Shown here one piece after another: positions 35,101 to 43,138 of a stretch of DNA of 45,298 nucleotides; positions within the stretch are counted from its first letter, which is position 1, and each line of letters begins with the position of its first letter. The DNA is taken from contig NZ_JAUYNW010000051.1 of the NCBI RefSeq assembly GCF_030698145.1, positions 1 through 45,298 of the forward strand, in the 5' to 3' direction. A program made the translations under genes and the position numbers. The notes below the pieces were generated by a model that saw nothing but the letters and a program-made list of their open reading frames with translations, searched no databases and was not told the DNA's origin. The stretch is from Phenylobacterium sp. GTDB lineage: Bacteria; Pseudomonadota; Alphaproteobacteria; Caulobacterales; Caulobacteraceae.

Positions 35101-37186
35101 CGGCGCCGACGGCGTCGGCGGCGAGGGCCTGACCGTCACCCCGATCAAGACCGTGGCCCTGTGGTCAGGGGTGGTGGAGACCGGCCTGGACGGCAAGGCG
35201 GTGATCCGGCTGCCGGCGCCGGAGTTCAACGGCGAGCTGCGGCTGATGGCCGTGGCCTGGACCGACACCGCCGTGGGCTCGGCCTCCAAGCCGCTCACCG
35301 TGCGCGAGCAGGTGGTGACCGAGTTGTCGCTGCCGCGCTTCCTGGCGCCGGGCGACAAGGCCTTCGCCACGCTCGAGATGCACAATCTGGAGGGCAAGGT
35401 CGGCGCCTATGTGGCCGAGCTAACCGCCCAGGGCGGGGTCCTGGCGCCGTTCCGCAAAGCCTTCCAACTGGCGATCGGCCAGCGGATCGCCGAGCGGATC
35501 GCGTTCAACGCGCCCAGCCGGGCCGGCATCGGCAAGGTCGGCTTCAAGGTCTCAGGGCCCAGCTTCACCACCGCACGCGACTTTCCGATCCAGACCCGCC
35601 TGGGATGGAGCCCGGTGACGCGCACGACCATCGCCCTGCAGCCGGCGGGGAGCGCCTACACCCCCACGCCCGGCCTGCTGGCCGGTCTGGCGGCGGGCGA
35701 CGCGACCCTGCAGGTCAGCTACTCGCCGTTCCGCGGTTTCGATCCCGGGCCCATCGCCCAGGCCCTGTCGCGCTATCCCTACGGCTGCACGGAGCAGACG
35801 GTGTCGGGCGCCTATCCGCTGCTCTACGCCGAGAGCGTCACCGCCGATCCGAAGCTGCGGCGCAGCTCGGTTGGGCTGAACACGGCGGTGGGCAAGCTGC
35901 TGGACCGCCAGACCCTCGACGGCGCCTTCGGCCTCTGGCGGGTGGGCGACGGCGAGGCCGACGCCTGGCTGGGCGCCTACGCCACCGACTTCCTGATCGA
36001 GGCGCGCAAGGCTGGCGCCCCGGTGCCGCAGCAGGCCCTGGACCGGGCGCTCATCGCCATGCGCCAGGTCTCGCGGCCGGAGGGCTGGGCTTCGGTCTCC
36101 TATCGCCTGGAATACCCGGAGTGGTGGGCCGGTTCGCCCGAGGCCTCAAAGAAGGCCACGGCGACCATGCGCAGCCGCGCCTCGGCCTACGCCCTCTATG
36201 TCCTGGCCAAGGGCGGCAAGGGCGACCTCGCCCGCCTGCGTTGGTGGCACGACGTGCAGATGAAGTCCGAGGCCTCGCCATTGGCCAAGGCCCAGGTCGG
36301 CGCAGGCCTCGCCCTGATGGGCGACCGGGCCCGCGCCCGCTCGGCCTTCCGCCAGGCGGTGCGTTCGCTGGGCTATCGCGAGGAGAGCGACTGGTACCAG
36401 AGCCCGCTGCGCGACATCGCCGGCGTCATCGCGCTCGCCTACGAGGCCGGCGAGACCGACCTCGCGCGCGGCCTGCAAGGGCGACTGGAGAACGCGGTGA
36501 AGGACCCTGACGCGCTCAACACCCAGGAACAGGCCCGCCTCCTGCAGGCCGCCCACTGGATGCTGCGGGCGGCCGGGACGATGAAGATCACCGCCACCGG
36601 GGCCATTCCGCTGAAGGCCTCGGGCGGCGCGCCGCGCTGGGCCGTGGGCAAGCTCGCCGAGGCGCGGTTCGTCAATGCGGGCTCCGGCGCGCTCTGGCGG
36701 ACGGTGACGGTGACGGGCGCGCCCGTGGCTCCGCCAGCGGCCGAGCAAAATGGCATCACGTTGTCGAAGCGCCTAGTCGGCTTCGCCGGCGGGGCGGTCG
36801 ATCCCTCGGCCCTTCGCCAGGGCGACCGGGTGATCGTGCTGGTCTCCGGGCGTTCGGGCCAGGCCCGGTCCATGGCGCTGGTGATCGACGACCCCCTGCC
36901 GGCCGGCTTCGAGATCGAGACGGTGCTGGGGCCCGACGACGCCCAGAGCGGGCCGTTCAAGTTCCTGGGGACCCTGACCGGCGCCGACGTGCAGGAAGCC
37001 CGCGACGACCGCTACATCGCCGCGCTCGACCTGGAGGGCCGCTCGAGCTTCGCCTTCGCCTATGTGGCCCGCGCGGTGACGGCGGGCGAGTTCCTGCTGC
37101 CGGGAGCCGAGGCCCGCGACATGTACCGTCCGAGCCTCAACGCCCGGACGGCGGCCGGCCGCACGGTGATCGCGCCCGGGCAATGA
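32141..37186 (+). CDS. Bacterial alpha-2-macroglobulin family protein
   Basis: A 1681-residue envelope protein starting with GTG at 32141 (GGGAGGGG upstream). Bacterial alpha-2-macroglobulins trap foreign peptidases in the periplasm through a reactive thioester. The thioester motif C1216-x-E-Q1219 is intact (YPYGCTEQTVS). Macroglobulin-type beta domains fill the N-terminal part (for example YLYADRGIYRPGETVHLNALLRD), and the thioester helical domain follows. Unlike E. coli YfhM there is no lipobox; the N-terminus has a single membrane helix (about residues 28-50, AVAAGLLVAAFGGGFLAAKG) that should anchor it to the inner membrane. It overlaps pbpC by ATGA, the classic pairing of this defence protein with a peptidoglycan-repair enzyme. 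Confidence 0.95.
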   Translation: MASDETPSATGQPSPLRRWARSIRASRIPGAVAAGLLVAAFGGGFLAAKGIEAFTQAKPSAATPGAQGWSLFGKPRGAGAARRGIPKPEGFAVWRSRIDTSKAEPLACVELTRPLDASKPYADFVLVSPDLGRSPAVSIKGSELCVAGLGFTDRRVTLLKGLPAKGGETLAGNADVDFTFGEKPPYVGFAGEGVILPREDADGVGIETVNVSRLQIEVWRVVDRNLVREAVPDPSGDGQYSDDYGSDSPNDEGRVVWKGEVAVQTQGTGERVTTVFPLGAVLKEMKAGAYVVKARDASGGRGLKTGEGDEDGYDPNPPAQARRWVVFTDMALAGYDGSEALDVVVRSLKTAKTLSGIRVALVARNGEDLAEARTDAQGHVKFDRPLLEGTGAADAKMVMAYGPQGDLAVLDLDRAPVDLSKQGIGGRTEEGGGASGRSVASAIDGYLYADRGIYRPGETVHLNALLRDREAKAVKDRKGAIVVRRPSGVEFKRYPFDGSPNGAVTTDIAVPKSAPRGRWTARLEIEGFDKPAGELSFSVEDFAPQRLAVTVVGQETVPMKAGETRTIDVVARFLYGAAGAGLQTQGEARLRVDPNPFPQFDGYQWGDQRTPFEEKFLEIGQTVTDGDGRAVLAISSAEAGDTPQPLSATFTASVFEPGGRPVREGLDLKVRTKPLYLGAKIDQGDTDARGDPVMLMDVIAADAAGRRIATKGATYSLVAENWDYDWFQQDGRWQWRRTSRDVVVARGALNIDAARPARLSRRLGWGDYRLELAGPGGAASVIRFSSGWGAPAKDVEAPDFVRVTAGTKTYGQGDTVEITLKPPYAGEAQIAVATDRLIDFKTVTVGKDGATVRLKTNGAWGGGAYVLVSVIQPRDPVASPKPRRALGLVYVPLDPKNRRLDVAIDTPAKVDSKAVLEVPITIKGAGFGGRARVTLAAVDEGILRLTRFESPDPVKWYFGKRALGLDYRDDYGRLLDPNLGAPANVSFGADGVGGEGLTVTPIKTVALWSGVVETGLDGKAVIRLPAPEFNGELRLMAVAWTDTAVGSASKPLTVREQVVTELSLPRFLAPGDKAFATLEMHNLEGKVGAYVAELTAQGGVLAPFRKAFQLAIGQRIAERIAFNAPSRAGIGKVGFKVSGPSFTTARDFPIQTRLGWSPVTRTTIALQPAGSAYTPTPGLLAGLAAGDATLQVSYSPFRGFDPGPIAQALSRYPYGCTEQTVSGAYPLLYAESVTADPKLRRSSVGLNTAVGKLLDRQTLDGAFGLWRVGDGEADAWLGAYATDFLIEARKAGAPVPQQALDRALIAMRQVSRPEGWASVSYRLEYPEWWAGSPEASKKATATMRSRASAYALYVLAKGGKGDLARLRWWHDVQMKSEASPLAKAQVGAGLALMGDRARARSAFRQAVRSLGYREESDWYQSPLRDIAGVIALAYEAGETDLARGLQGRLENAVKDPDALNTQEQARLLQAAHWMLRAAGTMKITATGAIPLKASGGAPRWAVGKLAEARFVNAGSGALWRTVTVTGAPVAPPAAEQNGITLSKRLVGFAGGAVDPSALRQGDRVIVLVSGRSGQARSMALVIDDPLPAGFEIETVLGPDDAQSGPFKFLGTLTGADVQEARDDRYIAALDLEGRSSFAFAYVARAVTAGEFLLPGAEARDMYRPSLNARTAAGRTVIAPGQ

Positions 37187-39225
37187 GCGGCGCACGTCGG
37201 CTGGCGCTGGCGCTCGTCGGCCTGCTCGCCGTCGAGGTCGCGGTCTTCGCGCTGGACGCCGTCCTGCCGCCCGATCTGTCGCGGGGCGAGCGGTCATCCC
37301 CGGTCGCCCTCGACCGACGCGGGGTCTGGCTCCGCGCCCTGCCGGTGGAGAACGGGCGCTGGCGGATCCGGGCTGACCTCACGCGCACCGATCCCAGCTT
37401 CCAGCGCCGGCTGGTCACCGTGGAGGACGAGCGCTTCTGGCTGCATCGCGGGGTCGATCCGCTGGCGATCCTCCGGGCCGGCGGCGGCGCTGTCGCCAGC
37501 GGCGAGGTGACCTCCGGCGCCTCGACCCTGACCATGCAGACCGCGCGGCTGCTGGAGCCCCGGCCGCGCAACCTCGGGTCCAAGCTGATCGAGATGGCCC
37601 GTAGCCTGCAGATCGAGGCGCGGCTCTCCAAGCGCGAGATCCTGGCGCTCTACCTGACGCTCGCACCCTATGGCGGCAATCTGGAGGGCGTGCGCGCGGC
37701 CAGTCTCTCCTATTTCGGCCAGGAGCCCGAGACCCTGACCCTGGGCCAGCAGGCCCTGCTGATCGCCCTGCCCCAGTCGCCCGAGGCGCGGCGTCCCGAC
37801 CGCCGTCCCGAGGCCGCCCGCGCCGCGCGGCGCCAGGTGCTGGACAAGATGGTCCGCGCCCGGGTCATCACCGAGGTCGAGGCGCATGAAGCCGACACCG
37901 AGCCCCTGCCCGGCCGCGCGCCGTTTCCGGCCATGGCCTGGCACGTGGCCGGGCAGCTCGCCCGCGCCGCACCGGTCAGCCAGGCCACCGTGGTGTCGAC
38001 GATCGACGCGCGGCTGCAGTCGAAGCTCGAGCCGCTCGCCGCCCAGGTCGCCCGCGGCCAGGGCCCGGAGGCCACGGCCGCCATCCTGGTGATCGAGATC
38101 GACGGCCGCGCCGTCCGCGCCGCCGTCGGCTCGGCGGGATTGCAACGGCCGGGCGGCTGGATCGACATGACCCGCGCCGTCCGCTCGCCGGGCTCGGCGT
38201 TGAAGCCCTTCATCTACGGCTTCGCCTTCGACGACGGGATCGCGGCGCCCGACACCCAGATCGACGACGCCGCGCGGCGGTTCGGCGACTATCAGCCGGA
38301 GAACTTCGACCGAGTGTTCCGCGGCAAGGTCACGGCCCGCGAAGCCCTGGCCAACTCGCTGAACGTCCCGGCGGTGGAGCTGCTGGACAAGCTCGGCCCC
38401 GCCGCCTTCGAGGCGCGGGTCGACGCGGTGGGTGTGAACCTGATCCGCCCGAAGACCCAGACGCGGGGGGCGGGCCTCGCCATGGCGCTGGGCGGGGTGG
38501 GGATCACCCTGCGCGACCTGGCGGTGCTCTACGCGGCGCTCGGCGACGGCGGCGTGGCCAAGCCGCTCTCCTGGACAGAGATGGAGGCCGCGCGCCGCAA
38601 GGACCAGGTCGGCGAACGGCTGATGCGTTCCGAGGCCGCGGGCCAGGTGCTGGACATCCTGCGAGAGACCCCGCCCCCGGCCGGTTCGACCCCGGCCGCC
38701 CTGACCAAGGGCCGCCCGGTGATGGCCTTCAAGACCGGCACCTCCTACGGCTTCCGCGACGCCGTCGCCGCTGGGATCGTCGGGCGCTATGTCATCGTGG
38801 TCTGGACCGGCCGAGCCGACGGGGGCGCGCGGGGCGGACTGACGGGCCGCGACGCCGCCCTGCCCCTGCTGTTCGACGTTGCCGACCAGCTCGATACCCC
38901 GGCCTCGGCGCCTCGCCCCATAGCGCCCCGCGCCGCGCCCCAGGCCCTGGAGCGGCTGGAACAGGCCGACCAGGGCCCGCGCCTGATCTTCCCGCCAGAC
39001 GGCGCCACCGTGCAGGTGGGGGGCTTCGGATCTGCTGCGCGGGGCCTGGTCCTCGCCGCTGGGGGCGAGGGCCTGTCCTGGTACGTCGAGGGCGCGCCGC
39101 TCACCGCCGACTCGGTCTCCGGCCGCACGGTCTGGCGTCCGACCGGGCCGGGCTTCTACCGGCTGACCGTGGTCGACGCGCAGGGCCGCAAGGCCTCGGC
39201 GCACGTGCGGATCAAGGGCGGCTAG
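37183..39225 (+). CDS. pbpC: Penicillin-binding protein 1C
   Basis: A 680-residue bifunctional peptidoglycan synthase anchored by an N-terminal helix (about residues 5-25). The glycosyltransferase (GT51) domain has catalytic E81 in VEDERFWLHRGVD and GASTLTMQTARLL. The transpeptidase domain has S338-A-L-K341, S392-L-N394 and K517-T-G. A small beta domain of the BiPBP_C type follows, with the pattern LIFPPDGATVQ. All catalytic residues are present. The start overlaps the stop of the alpha-2-macroglobulin gene (ATGA), so the two are co-translated. The pair is thought to repair the wall where a peptidase attack has occurred. Confidence 0.96.
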   Translation: MSGARRLALALVGLLAVEVAVFALDAVLPPDLSRGERSSPVALDRRGVWLRALPVENGRWRIRADLTRTDPSFQRRLVTVEDERFWLHRGVDPLAILRAGGGAVASGEVTSGASTLTMQTARLLEPRPRNLGSKLIEMARSLQIEARLSKREILALYLTLAPYGGNLEGVRAASLSYFGQEPETLTLGQQALLIALPQSPEARRPDRRPEAARAARRQVLDKMVRARVITEVEAHEADTEPLPGRAPFPAMAWHVAGQLARAAPVSQATVVSTIDARLQSKLEPLAAQVARGQGPEATAAILVIEIDGRAVRAAVGSAGLQRPGGWIDMTRAVRSPGSALKPFIYGFAFDDGIAAPDTQIDDAARRFGDYQPENFDRVFRGKVTAREALANSLNVPAVELLDKLGPAAFEARVDAVGVNLIRPKTQTRGAGLAMALGGVGITLRDLAVLYAALGDGGVAKPLSWTEMEAARRKDQVGERLMRSEAAGQVLDILRETPPPAGSTPAALTKGRPVMAFKTGTSYGFRDAVAAGIVGRYVIVVWTGRADGGARGGLTGRDAALPLLFDVADQLDTPASAPRPIAPRAAPQALERLEQADQGPRLIFPPDGATVQVGGFGSAARGLVLAAGGEGLSWYVEGAPLTADSVSGRTVWRPTGPGFYRLTVVDAQGRKASAHVRIKGG

Positions 39226-39228
39226 CTC

Positions 39229-39382
39229 CCAGATGCTCCCCCTCTGGGGGAGCTGTCAGCGAAGCTGACTGAGGGGGACTTTGACCCTTGTTTGTGGGCT
39301 TCAGCCCCCTCCGACACCTCGCCGAAGAGGGCGACGCGCCACCTCCCCCTCTACGCGCTGCGCGCTGGGGGAGGATCTGGGT
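39229..39382 (-). repeat. Palindromic intergenic repeat, copy 2 (inverted relative to copy 1)
   Basis: The reverse complement matches 10409-10561 over its length with scattered substitutions and short indels. The hairpin GTCAGC-GAA-GCTGAC (39255-39269) replaces GTCACC-TGC-GGTGAC of copy 1, so both sides of one base pair have changed together. The element fills the gap between convergent pbpC and maiA. Confidence 0.85.
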
Positions 39383-39387
39383 CTCAT

Positions 39388-40032
39388 CTAGACGGGCTTG
39401 GCGTCCGGCTGGTTGTCGGGATGGGCGGCGATGAAGGCGTGGTGCTGGGCGGCGTGCTCGGCGACGGCGCGGATCGCCGGGAACGGCTCCAGGTCGACCT
39501 TGTAGCGCTGGGCTGAATAGACCTGCGGGATCAGGCAGCAGTCGGCGACCGTGGGCGTGTCTCCGAAGGCGAAGCCCTGGCCGTACTTGGCGACCATCGG
39601 CTCCAGGGTCTGGAAGCCGTCGACGATCCAGCGTTCGACCCACTTGCCGCGGCGCGGGGCGCTGACCTCCATGGCCTCCAGCGCCCGGTTCACCCGCATG
39701 TTGTTCAGCGGATGGATGTCGCAGGCGACGATGTCGGCCATGGCGCGGACCCGGGCGCGATCCAGGGCGCTCTTGGGCAGCAGGGCCGGCTCGGGATGGG
39801 TCTCGTCCAGCCATTCCAGGATGGCCAGGCTCTGGGTCAGGATCTCGCCGTCGCCGATGTCGAGCGCCGGGGTCAGGCGCTGTGGATTGACCGCGCGATA
39901 GGCTGCCTGGTGCTGGTTCCCCTCCAACAGGTTCACCGCGACATAGCCGTAGTCGAGGCCTTTGATTTGTAGGCCGATGCGCACGCGATAGGGGGCCGTG
40001 GCCCGCCAGTAAGAATGCAGGGTCAGGCTCAT
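39388..40032 (-). CDS. maiA: Zeta-class glutathione transferase: maleylacetoacetate (or maleylpyruvate) isomerase
   Basis: A 214-residue glutathione-dependent cis-trans isomerase. The N-terminal thioredoxin-like domain has RATAPYRVRIGLQIKG at the place of the SSCSWRVR active-site motif, so threonine stands where zeta enzymes usually carry serine. Further matches are NPQRLTPALDIGDGEILTQSLAILEWLDE and FAFGDTPTVADCCLIPQVYSA. The start at 40032 overlaps the stop of the upstream FAH-family gene (ATGA). The pair could serve the end of tyrosine/homogentisate breakdown or of gentisate breakdown; the dioxygenase that would decide is not in the window. Confidence 0.88.
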   Translation of the reverse strand: MSLTLHSYWRATAPYRVRIGLQIKGLDYGYVAVNLLEGNQHQAAYRAVNPQRLTPALDIGDGEILTQSLAILEWLDETHPEPALLPKSALDRARVRAMADIVACDIHPLNNMRVNRALEAMEVSAPRRGKWVERWIVDGFQTLEPMVAKYGQGFAFGDTPTVADCCLIPQVYSAQRYKVDLEPFPAIRAVAEHAAQHHAFIAAHPDNQPDAKPV

Positions 40033-40712
40033 GCGGTCACCGTGAACTGGAGTTGGCCGACGCCCTCGACCTCGCCCGTGACGAGATCGCCGACCTCGAC
40101 CGGGCCGACGCCCTCGGGGGTGCCGGTGAAGATCAGGTCGCCCGGGGCGAGGGTCCACAGCTTGGACGCCTCGGAGATAATCTCGGCCACGTTCCAGATC
40201 ATGTCGGCGACGGCGGCGTCCTGGCGGACCTCGCCATTGACGCTGAGCGAGATGCGGCCCTGCGGCGCCTCACCGGTCCAGGGCCGGATCGCCGAGATCG
40301 GAGCGGAATGGTCGAAGCCCTTGGAGGCGTCCCAGGGCTGGCCCTTGTCCTTGGCCGCGTTCTGCAGGTCGCGGCGTGTGAGGTCGACGCCCACCGCATA
40401 GCCGTAGACCAGGGACAGGGCCGTATCGACCGAGACGTCGTGTCCGCCGAACTTCAGCGCCACCACCAGCTCGATCTCGTGGTGCAGGTTGGCGGTGCGC
40501 GGCGGATAGGGGACGACGGCGCCAGGCGGCGCGACGGCGTCGGCCGGCTTGGCGAAGAAGAACGGCGGGTCGCGGTCGTCGCCGCCCATCTCGCGGCGGT
40601 GGGCGGCGTAGTTGCGCCCCACGCAGAGGATGCGGCGGACCGGGAAGGCGGCGGCCTCCCCCTCGACGGGAACAATGGGCGTGGGGGATGGAGCCAGGAC
40701 GTAGTCGGTCAT
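40029..40712 (-). CDS. Fumarylacetoacetate hydrolase family protein (FAHD1/fumarylpyruvate hydrolase size)
   Basis: A 227-residue metal-dependent hydrolase of carbon-carbon bonds in beta-diketo acids. Visible motifs are ILCVGRNYAAHRREMG, PFFFAKPADAV, the metal site HHEIELVV and DLIFTGTPEGVGPV. The protein is the short, single-domain form, much smaller than fumarylacetoacetase of the tyrosine pathway (about 330-430 residues). It fits acylpyruvases and fumarylpyruvate hydrolase of the gentisate route better. It is upstream of, and translationally coupled to, the zeta-GST isomerase gene, so the two should act on successive intermediates. Confidence 0.88.
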   Translation of the reverse strand: MTDYVLAPSPTPIVPVEGEAAAFPVRRILCVGRNYAAHRREMGGDDRDPPFFFAKPADAVAPPGAVVPYPPRTANLHHEIELVVALKFGGHDVSVDTALSLVYGYAVGVDLTRRDLQNAAKDKGQPWDASKGFDHSAPISAIRPWTGEAPQGRISLSVNGEVRQDAAVADMIWNVAEIISEASKLWTLAPGDLIFTGTPEGVGPVEVGDLVTGEVEGVGQLQFTVTA

Positions 40713-40816
40713 GCCTGCGCCTTACGCCCCACGCGGGACCCTGTGAACCCCGGCATTGACAGACGAAGGGTCAGGACGGTCCAACGGGCGTGAGTTTTCG
40801 CGCAGGACGCCCCGAT

Positions 40817-42022
40817 ATGACAGACGCCGCCAACCGAGGCCCGCTCAAGGACCTGAAGGTCGTCGAGATGGGCACCCTGATCGCCGGCCCGTTCTGCGGC
40901 CAGATCCTCGGCGATTTCGGCGCCGACGTGGTCAAGATCGAGGACCCCAAGACCGGCGACCCCATGCGCCAATGGGGCCGCAGCCTGCCCAAGGGCCTGT
41001 CGCCCTGGTGGCCGGTGATCGGGCGCAACAAGCGCTCCGTCGGCCTCGACCTGCGCACGCCCGAGGGGCGGGCCATCGCCCAGGACCTGATCGCCCAGGC
41101 CGACGTGCTGATCGAGAACTTCAGGCCCGGCACCCTGGAGAAGTGGGGGATGGACTACGCCACGCTCAGCGCCCGCAACCCGCGCCTGATCATGGCCAGG
41201 GTCTCCGGCTTCGGTCAGACCGGGCCCTACGCCGGCCGCGCGGGCTACGGCCTGATCGGCGAGGCCATGGGCGGCCTGCGCCACGTCACCGGCGAGCCCG
41301 ACCGCCCGCCGGCCAGGGCCGGCATCTCCATCGGCGACAGCCTGACCGCCATGCACGCCGTCATGGGCATCACCATGGCCCTGCACGCGCGCACCAACAC
41401 CGGCCGAGGCCAGGTCATCGACGCGGCCCTCTACGAGAGCGTGTTGGCGGTGATGGAGAACCTGGTCACCGAGTACGACCTGACCGGCTATGTCCGCGAG
41501 CGCTCGGGCTCGATCCTGCCCGGTATCGCGCCGTCCAACGTCTATCCCTGCGTGGGCGACGGCATGATCCTGATCGGCGGCAACGGCGACACGGTCTTCG
41601 CCCGGCTCTGCGAAACCATGGGCCGGCCGGACCTGGCCAAGGACCCCAAGTTCGTCGACCACGCGGCGCGGGGTGTGAACCAACACGAGCTGGACGGGAT
41701 CATCGCCGGCTGGACCAAGGGCTTCGAACTGGACGTCCTGCTCGCCCTGTTGGAGGAGAAGGGCATCCCCTCGGGCCGCGTGTTCCGCGCCCCGGACATG
41801 CTGGAGAATGAGCAGTACCTGGCCCGCGACGCCATCGTGGAGACTGACCATCCGGTGTTCGGCAAGGTGAAGATGCAGAACGCCTTCCCCAAGATGTCGG
41901 AGACCCCCGGCGCGGTGCGCTGGCCGGGTCCGGAACTGGGCCAGCACACCGACGAGGTGCTGGCGGGCCTGGGCCTCGACACCGCGAGGGTGGCGGAGCT
42001 GCGCGCCAAGGGTATAGTCTGA
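40817..42022 (+). CDS. Class III CoA-transferase (CaiB/BaiF family)
   Basis: A 401-residue cytoplasmic enzyme that moves CoA between carboxylic acids through an aspartyl-CoA anhydride. The catalytic aspartate is D174 (ISIGDSLTAMHAV). Family landmarks are VVEMGTLIAGPFCGQILGDFGADVVKIE at the N-terminus, RNKRSVGLDL and IENFRPGTLEKWG. The ATG at 40817 (AGGA upstream) is preferred to the one nine codons earlier. Donor and acceptor are unknown. It is followed 19 bases later by a cupin gene, and is divergent from the FAH/isomerase pair over 104 bases, so it likely belongs to the same catabolic region. Confidence 0.93.
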   Translation: MTDAANRGPLKDLKVVEMGTLIAGPFCGQILGDFGADVVKIEDPKTGDPMRQWGRSLPKGLSPWWPVIGRNKRSVGLDLRTPEGRAIAQDLIAQADVLIENFRPGTLEKWGMDYATLSARNPRLIMARVSGFGQTGPYAGRAGYGLIGEAMGGLRHVTGEPDRPPARAGISIGDSLTAMHAVMGITMALHARTNTGRGQVIDAALYESVLAVMENLVTEYDLTGYVRERSGSILPGIAPSNVYPCVGDGMILIGGNGDTVFARLCETMGRPDLAKDPKFVDHAARGVNQHELDGIIAGWTKGFELDVLLALLEEKGIPSGRVFRAPDMLENEQYLARDAIVETDHPVFGKVKMQNAFPKMSETPGAVRWPGPELGQHTDEVLAGLGLDTARVAELRAKGIV

Positions 42023-42041
42023 GGCCATCAGGAGGCTCGCG

Positions 42042-42512
42042 ATGTCTGATGACATTTCCGACGACGGCTGGAAGCACAGCGGCGTCCGGGTGATCCCCGG
42101 CGACCAGCTCGACGACAACACCTCCCAGACACCGGGCATGCACCGCGCGGCGGCGATCAACTTCGCCCGGGTCGGCGCCCAGAAGCTATGGGCCGGGACC
42201 GTGCACATCCACGCCGACGCCAAGACCGGCGCCCACCATCACGGGCCGCTGGAGAGCGTGATCTATGTGCTGAAGGGCCGGGCGCGGATGCGTTGGGGCG
42301 AGAAGCTGGAGTTCACCGCCGAGGCCGGCCCCGGCGACTTCATCTATGTGCCGCCCTTCGTGCCCCACCAGGAGATCAACGCCTCCACCGACGAAACTCT
42401 GGAGTGCGTGCTGGTGCGCAGCGACAACGAGGCCGTGGTGGTCAATCTGGACATCGAGCCGGTGGAGAAGCCGGAGGGCGTCGCCTGGATCGACCCGATC
42501 CATAGGGCCTAG
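42042..42512 (+). CDS. Cupin domain protein downstream of the CoA-transferase
   Basis: A 156-residue single-cupin protein with motif one HIHADAKTGAHHHGPLESVIYVLKG (clustered histidines and a glutamate as metal ligands) and motif two PGDFIYVPPFVPHQE. AGGAGG lies about eight bases upstream of the ATG at 42042. It is too small to be a gentisate or homogentisate dioxygenase (bicupin or larger). Its role in the CoA-transferase operon is unknown: enzyme, or sensor of a small acid, are both possible. Its TAG is part of a CTAG shared with the stop of the convergent TetR gene (42509-42512). Confidence 0.87.
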   Translation: MSDDISDDGWKHSGVRVIPGDQLDDNTSQTPGMHRAAAINFARVGAQKLWAGTVHIHADAKTGAHHHGPLESVIYVLKGRARMRWGEKLEFTAEAGPGDFIYVPPFVPHQEINASTDETLECVLVRSDNEAVVVNLDIEPVEKPEGVAWIDPIHRA

Positions 42513-43078
42513 GGGCCGGGCGCCGCGTAGCGATCCACCAGGCGGACCAGGGCGTCCTCGAGGCGGGGATCGCGCAGATGCGGCGAGCTTTCCAGCACGG
42601 CTGCGCGGATCACGCCCAGCACCGCGCGCGTCATGATGAAACTGTCCAGGGCGTCGGGCGTCTCCGGTCTTTGGATCAGGTGGCCGGTTAGGGCCGTCTC
42701 CCTCCGTAGGGATTGGACGCTTTCGGCGTCCAGGATCGCCTTTAGGGCGGCGCGACGCGTCGCGGGGCGGTCGGCGAGGATCTCGATCTGGGCCCGTATG
42801 GCGGCGCGGGTGGCCGAGAGGCCTTCCGCGGCCTCGGCGACGATCCTGGCGCGGACCCGTTCGTTCTCGGCGTACGCCATGGCCACGAGGATCGCCTGCT
42901 TGTCCGCGAAATACTCGTAGAGCGTGCCGACGCTGACGCCCGCCCGGGCGGCGATGGCGTTGGTGGTCAGGGCCGCTTCGCCGTCCGACTCCAAAATCCG
43001 AGCCGTCGCCTCGAAGATGGCGGCCCGCGTCGCCAGCGCACGCGCCTGCTTTGGTTGCCGGCGTTGGGGTTTCGACAT
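42509..43078 (-). CDS. TetR family transcriptional regulator
   Basis: A 189-residue one-domain repressor. The helix-turn-helix spans about residues 38-64 (TTNAIAARAGVSVGTLYEYFADKQAIL), and the rest is the all-helical ligand and dimer domain. A basic N-terminal arm (MSKPQRRQPKQARALATR) is typical. It is divergent from a thioesterase and a dienoyl-CoA isomerase gene; palindromes in the 80-base gap are probable binding sites. The effector is likely an acyl-CoA or the matching free acid, by analogy with regulators of fatty-acid-type catabolism; this is inference. Confidence 0.93.
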   Translation of the reverse strand: MSKPQRRQPKQARALATRAAIFEATARILESDGEAALTTNAIAARAGVSVGTLYEYFADKQAILVAMAYAENERVRARIVAEAAEGLSATRAAIRAQIEILADRPATRRAALKAILDAESVQSLRRETALTGHLIQRPETPDALDSFIMTRAVLGVIRAAVLESSPHLRDPRLEDALVRLVDRYAAPGP

Positions 43079-43092
43079 GGCGGACCATCCTT

Positions 43093-43138
43093 CGACAAAG
43101 CCGAGTAGTCATAAGCGAGCTTAGCTCGGATTTTGTCG
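43093..43138. promoter_or_regulatory. Nested palindromes in the TetR/thioesterase divergent promoter
   Basis: Outer arms CGACAAAGCCGAG (43093-43105) and CTCGGATTTTGTCG (43125-43138) are complementary except for one mismatch and one extra base. Between them lies a perfect CGAGC-TTA-GCTCG (43116-43128). The block sits 15 bases from the TetR start and 20 from the thioesterase start, so a bound TetR dimer could control both directions. Confidence 0.55.

Noticed and set aside
37294..39204. 636-residue antisense open frame opposite pbpC
   Set aside because: Its composition (Arg, Gly, Gln, His, Asp rich) is that of a shadow frame in high-GC DNA, and the plus-strand frame encodes a complete PBP1C with every catalytic motif.
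39388..42512. Complete gentisate or homogentisate pathway
   Set aside because: Only the isomerase and short FAH-type hydrolase are present. The cupin at 42042 is too small to be a gentisate dioxygenase.
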